This document shows, in pieces, positions 61,207-64,000 of a stretch of DNA of 64,000 nt; the stretch's first letter is position 1; every line of letters starts with the position of its first letter. A program made the translations under genes and the position numbers. Source of the stretch: CAZRHR01 sp964578885 (GTDB taxonomy: Bacteria; Bacteroidota; Bacteroidia; CAIKAF01); contig CAZOEO010000002.1 in NCBI GenBank assembly GCA_964578885.1, forward strand, positions 62,001-126,000, in the 5' to 3' direction. The notes under the pieces were generated by a model. That model searched no databases and was not told where the DNA came from. It saw only the letters and a list, made by a program, of their open reading frames with translations.

Positions 61207-62400
61207 TTAAATGCCGAATTCTACCTGGAACATGAGTAGCCATCCGTTTTCCTGACGACTCATATCCCAAAACGAACCACGAACATCATATCCCAAAAAT
61301 CCCTGGGCTTTAATGCGGTGATCCCGAATATAATAGTTGTAACCCATGGCCACTTGTGCACGTTCCGGATACAATGCCCTGGCCGATGCATCTGGAACGT
61401 AAGTGCTATATCTTCCTACCAATTCGGAACGTTTGCTCAACATCATACCTGCTGTGGCCATCCAGCCATAACCTGTAAATGGAACCACATTTTCCCCCGG
61501 CATTGGGGTCCGTGGTGCGTACCGATAAAGCCATTCTCCTAAAACGCTAAAGCCTCTATATTTGAAACATACATCGGCCATGGCGCTGTACATATCGGTA
61601 GGAACATCTAATAATCTGCCTGACGTTCCTCCGGAAAACCGGGCGTCCTGGTTATAATGTCCCACGGCACCTATTGATAATTTGGGTTTTACTTCGCGCT
61701 CTAAATCGCCCTCGGAATATGCACCGCCATTTTTAAATTTGCCAAAGGGTAAATATTCCAACCGCAGGGTATAGGCCAGGCCGTTGCCAAAAGAAATGCC
61801 GCCTCGGCCATCTCCAACAGACAATGCCGTTTTTACACTTAAATAATGTTGCTTTACTTTTAGGTCGTAATATCCAAACAGACCGAAATCCCGGTCCAGA
61901 GTGAGAAAGTTATTGGCCAAACTCCGATCCGGCATCTGCAGATTTCCGGAAGAATTGACCCTTTGTCGATTTCCCGGAAGCTTTCCTTGTCCGAAGCCGA
62001 AATAAAAATTTTTTCGTGGAATATAATATACCATGGCATCGCGCACCGGAAAGGGTACATCTCCATTGTCCAGGTTCATGTCGCTTTGACTAAAGGAAAG
62101 CTGAATATAATAGGCCAGTTTGGGCGTGCCTACAAAACCATCGAACCGCAATCGCAACCTTCTTACACGGGCTTCAATAGACTCTACTCCCAAGTCTTCT
62201 CCACTGTTGGTCAGAAGTCCGAATCGGTTTTGCATCCGAAACCGAAGATTCATCAGAAACAGCGAATCTTTGGAAAAGCTGATTCCATTTTCAATATTCA
62301 GCAATGGTTGCTCGTCGGATTCAACCTGTGCTGATACCTGCGATTCTATGGCAAAAACAAACAGCCACAGCCAAATACATTTTTTTAAAATGCGCGTCAT
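61207..62400 (-). CDS. Phosphate-selective porin O/P-like outer membrane protein
   Basis: 397 residues. Signal peptide MTRILKKCIWLWLFVFAIES followed by QVSAQ. The mature protein is a beta-barrel with alternating strands; FSKDSLFLMNLRFRMQNRFG, ARVRRLRLRFDGFVGTPKLA, FYFGFGQGKLPGNRQRVNSS and DRDFGLFGYY are typical of the Porin_O_P family, and it ends with a terminal aromatic pattern (LLMFQVEFGI). It is likely a diffusion channel for anions. A -7 box (TAACTTTG, then GCCCG) directly precedes the ATG. Confidence 0.85.
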   Translation of the reverse strand: MTRILKKCIWLWLFVFAIESQVSAQVESDEQPLLNIENGISFSKDSLFLMNLRFRMQNRFGLLTNSGEDLGVESIEARVRRLRLRFDGFVGTPKLAYYIQLSFSQSDMNLDNGDVPFPVRDAMVYYIPRKNFYFGFGQGKLPGNRQRVNSSGNLQMPDRSLANNFLTLDRDFGLFGYYDLKVKQHYLSVKTALSVGDGRGGISFGNGLAYTLRLEYLPFGKFKNGGAYSEGDLEREVKPKLSIGAVGHYNQDARFSGGTSGRLLDVPTDMYSAMADVCFKYRGFSVLGEWLYRYAPRTPMPGENVVPFTGYGWMATAGMMLSKRSELVGRYSTYVPDASARALYPERAQVAMGYNYYIRDHRIKAQGFLGYDVRGSFWDMSRQENGWLLMFQVEFGI

Positions 62401-62405
62401 CGGGC

Positions 62406-62413
62406 CAAAGTTA
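62406..62413 (-). promoter_or_regulatory. -7 promoter box (TAACTTTG) five bases before the porin gene
   Basis: On the minus strand TAACTTTG is followed by GCCCG and the ATG at 62400. It lies in the 38-base gap after metG, so the porin has its own promoter. Confidence 0.55.
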
Positions 62414-62438
62414 AGGAATTGTTACGGATGCTTGTCTA

Positions 62439-64000
62439 TTAGGCAATCACCGCTCCGGGAAGAGTCATTTCTGCGGGCGACATAAATACCAGTCGGCCGT
62501 CGGGTTGTTCTGCCATCAAAATCATGCCTTCACTTTCGATACCTCTGAGTTTGCGCGGCGACAGGTTGATGAGTACGCATACTTGTTTTCCGATAATGTC
62601 TTCCGGTGCATAATGAGCCGCAATTCCTGAAACCACAGTGCGTTGGTTTACACCAACTTCCAGGGTGAGTTTTAAAAGTTTATCCGCTTTAGGTACGCGC
62701 TCTGCTGCCAAAATGGTACCAACCCGAAGGTCTATTTTGGCAAAATCCTCGAAGGAGATGGTGTCTTTGGCAGGTGTAACGGCCACTTCCCCAGCACTGC
62801 TTTCCTTATTTTCCGCAGCAACAGCGGCGGCATCGGCCATGGCTTGTAGTTTTTCCATCTGTGCTTGAACGTCGGTATCTTCTATTTTCCGAAAAAGAAT
62901 TTCAGGAGTATTTAATCTATGTCCGGGTTCCCAAACGATGGGCGAGTGCCATCCGTAACTGGTTTGTGACAAGCCCAACATGCCAAATATTTTTTGAGAT
63001 GAACGGGGGAGAAATGGCTGTAAGCCAGCCCCAAGATGCGCAATCAAAAGTACCATGTCTTCCAAGACAACCCTTACCTGGTCGGGGTCGGACGCAAAAC
63101 GCTTCCATGGTTCGTGTTCTGTAAGGTAACGGTTTCCAAACCGGGCCAGTTCCATCACGTCTTGTAATCCTTGACGGAATTTATATTGGGAAATGCTTTG
63201 ATCCAGTGCATTATACATGGCACCTACCTGTTGCGCTAATTTTTCATTTGAAAATTGAGCGGCAGAAATGAGTTTCCCCTCAAAATATTTATGGTGTAGA
63301 ATCAGCACCCGGTGAATGAGGTTACCTAATACCGCCACCAATTCTGAGTTGACGCGGGTTTGATAATCTTTCCAGGTGAATTCACTGTCTCCGGTTTCCG
63401 GAGCAATGGAAGTAAGTACGTATCTGAGTTCGTCTTCTCTTTCTGGTAAATCGGTGAGATATTCGTGTAACCAGACGGCGTGGTTCCGAGACGTGGAAAT
63501 TTTTTGTCCTTCCAGATTCAAAAACTCATTGGCCGGTACATTGTCGGGCAAAATAAAGCCGCCATGAGCTTTCAGCAGCATGGGGAAGATGATGCAATGG
63601 AATACAATATTGTCTTTTCCGATAAAGTGGATGAGTTTGGTGTCCGGTTCGGTCCACCATTTTTCCCAGTTGTCGCCTTTGGCGCCGGCCCAGGCCTGGG
63701 TAGCAGAAATGTAGCCAATCGGCGCATCGAGCCAAACGTAAAGGACTTTTCCTTCGGCATTTGGTAATGGAACGGGTACGCCCCAATCCAAATCACGGGT
63801 CATGGCACGGGGTTTCAGTCCTTCTTTTAGCCAGGCCTGACATTGACCCCGAACATTGGATTTCCAGGTTTCAGGCGCATGGGTTTGGATGGGAGCAATT
63901 CTTTCCGGGAAATCGCCCGTTTCTATCCATGATTTAATCCAGGATTCATGATCCTGCATGGGCAAATACCAATGTTTCGTTGGTTTTTTTATGGGCGTGG
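62439..64000 (-). CDS. metG: Methionyl-tRNA synthetase (5' end outside window)
   Basis: 519 codons up to the right edge, with the first about 170-180 residues missing; a full enzyme of this type has about 690. The frame is open through base 64000 (TPIKKPTKHWYLPMQDHESW), so the ATG at 63965 is internal. The class I catalytic core continues with GLKPRAMTRDLDWGVPVP and the KMSKS-equivalent GQKISTSRNHAVWL, then an anticodon-binding helical domain and a C-terminal tRNA-binding (EMAP-like) domain with FAKIDLRVGTILAAERVPKA and GIESEGMILMAE. It charges tRNA(Met) and forms dimers through the last domain. Confidence 0.96.
   Translation of the reverse strand, partial: TPIKKPTKHWYLPMQDHESWIKSWIETGDFPERIAPIQTHAPETWKSNVRGQCQAWLKEGLKPRAMTRDLDWGVPVPLPNAEGKVLYVWLDAPIGYISATQAWAGAKGDNWEKWWTEPDTKLIHFIGKDNIVFHCIIFPMLLKAHGGFILPDNVPANEFLNLEGQKISTSRNHAVWLHEYLTDLPEREDELRYVLTSIAPETGDSEFTWKDYQTRVNSELVAVLGNLIHRVLILHHKYFEGKLISAAQFSNEKLAQQVGAMYNALDQSISQYKFRQGLQDVMELARFGNRYLTEHEPWKRFASDPDQVRVVLEDMVLLIAHLGAGLQPFLPRSSQKIFGMLGLSQTSYGWHSPIVWEPGHRLNTPEILFRKIEDTDVQAQMEKLQAMADAAAVAAENKESSAGEVAVTPAKDTISFEDFAKIDLRVGTILAAERVPKADKLLKLTLEVGVNQRTVVSGIAAHYAPEDIIGKQVCVLINLSPRKLRGIESEGMILMAEQPDGRLVFMSPAEMTLPGAVIA

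Overview
This window looks like a chromosomal piece of a gliding or surface-associated member of the Bacteroidota. The evidence is internal: gldE/gldD, several secreted proteins with type IX secretion (T9SS) C-terminal sorting domains, a CtaB/Cox III/Cox IV/SCO/DUF420 oxidase cluster, an OMP_b-brl_3-type outer membrane barrel protein, an exosortase with a PID-CTERM-like partner, and many promoters of the Bacteroidota type (-7 box TAnnTTTG). Aerobic tyrosine breakdown (HppD, HmgA) and a cytochrome oxidase indicate an aerobe. I cannot place it below phylum. I saw no tRNA, rRNA, CRISPR array, prophage or insertion sequence.

Layout. 1-1086 (minus): TM2, DUF2752 and DUF4870 membrane proteins, the last cut by the window edge. 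1.3-10.4 kb (mostly plus): gatC and an omega-amidase-like nitrilase, an outer membrane barrel protein, free-methionine-sulfoxide reductase, an Ig-like lipoprotein, rpoN, a PAP2-like membrane protein and a PdeM-like phosphoesterase. 10.4-12.7 kb: acpP-fabF-rnc. 12.8-15.7 kb: hmgA-hppD closed by a strong terminator, then osmC and a 42-residue lipoprotein. 15.9-22.8 kb: ung, a BamA/TamA-like barrel, rlmB, an RsmF-type rRNA methyltransferase, prs and an unknown polytopic protein. 23.4-27.6 kb: ssb, a gldE-gldD in-frame fusion, a secreted protein and a lone MetH homocysteine domain. 27.6-33.8 kb: heme o synthase, oxidase subunits, two SCO-like genes (one without cysteine), DUF420, a CxxC miniprotein and a PIG-V-like glycosyltransferase.

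33.8-54 kb is the accessory part: short intergenic repeats, recX, a MaoC-like hydratase, a Gly-rich surface protein, a 2,852-residue beta-helix T9SS protein built from three long units, a divergent TPR/LuxR-like regulator, and an island holding a 1,173-residue T9SS beta-helix protein, a 65-residue PID-CTERM-like peptide and an exosortase. 54-64 kb returns to ordinary genes: DUF502, a lipoprotein, a polysaccharide flippase, dut, a large lipoprotein, an NAD-dependent epimerase/dehydratase, a porin and metG (cut by the window edge).

Most notable are the gldE-gldD fusion, the exosortase/PID-CTERM pair lying beside a T9SS cargo, the triplicated giant surface protein, and a recurring arrangement in which the -7 promoter box lies only 4-5 bases before the start codon, implying leaderless or nearly leaderless mRNAs.
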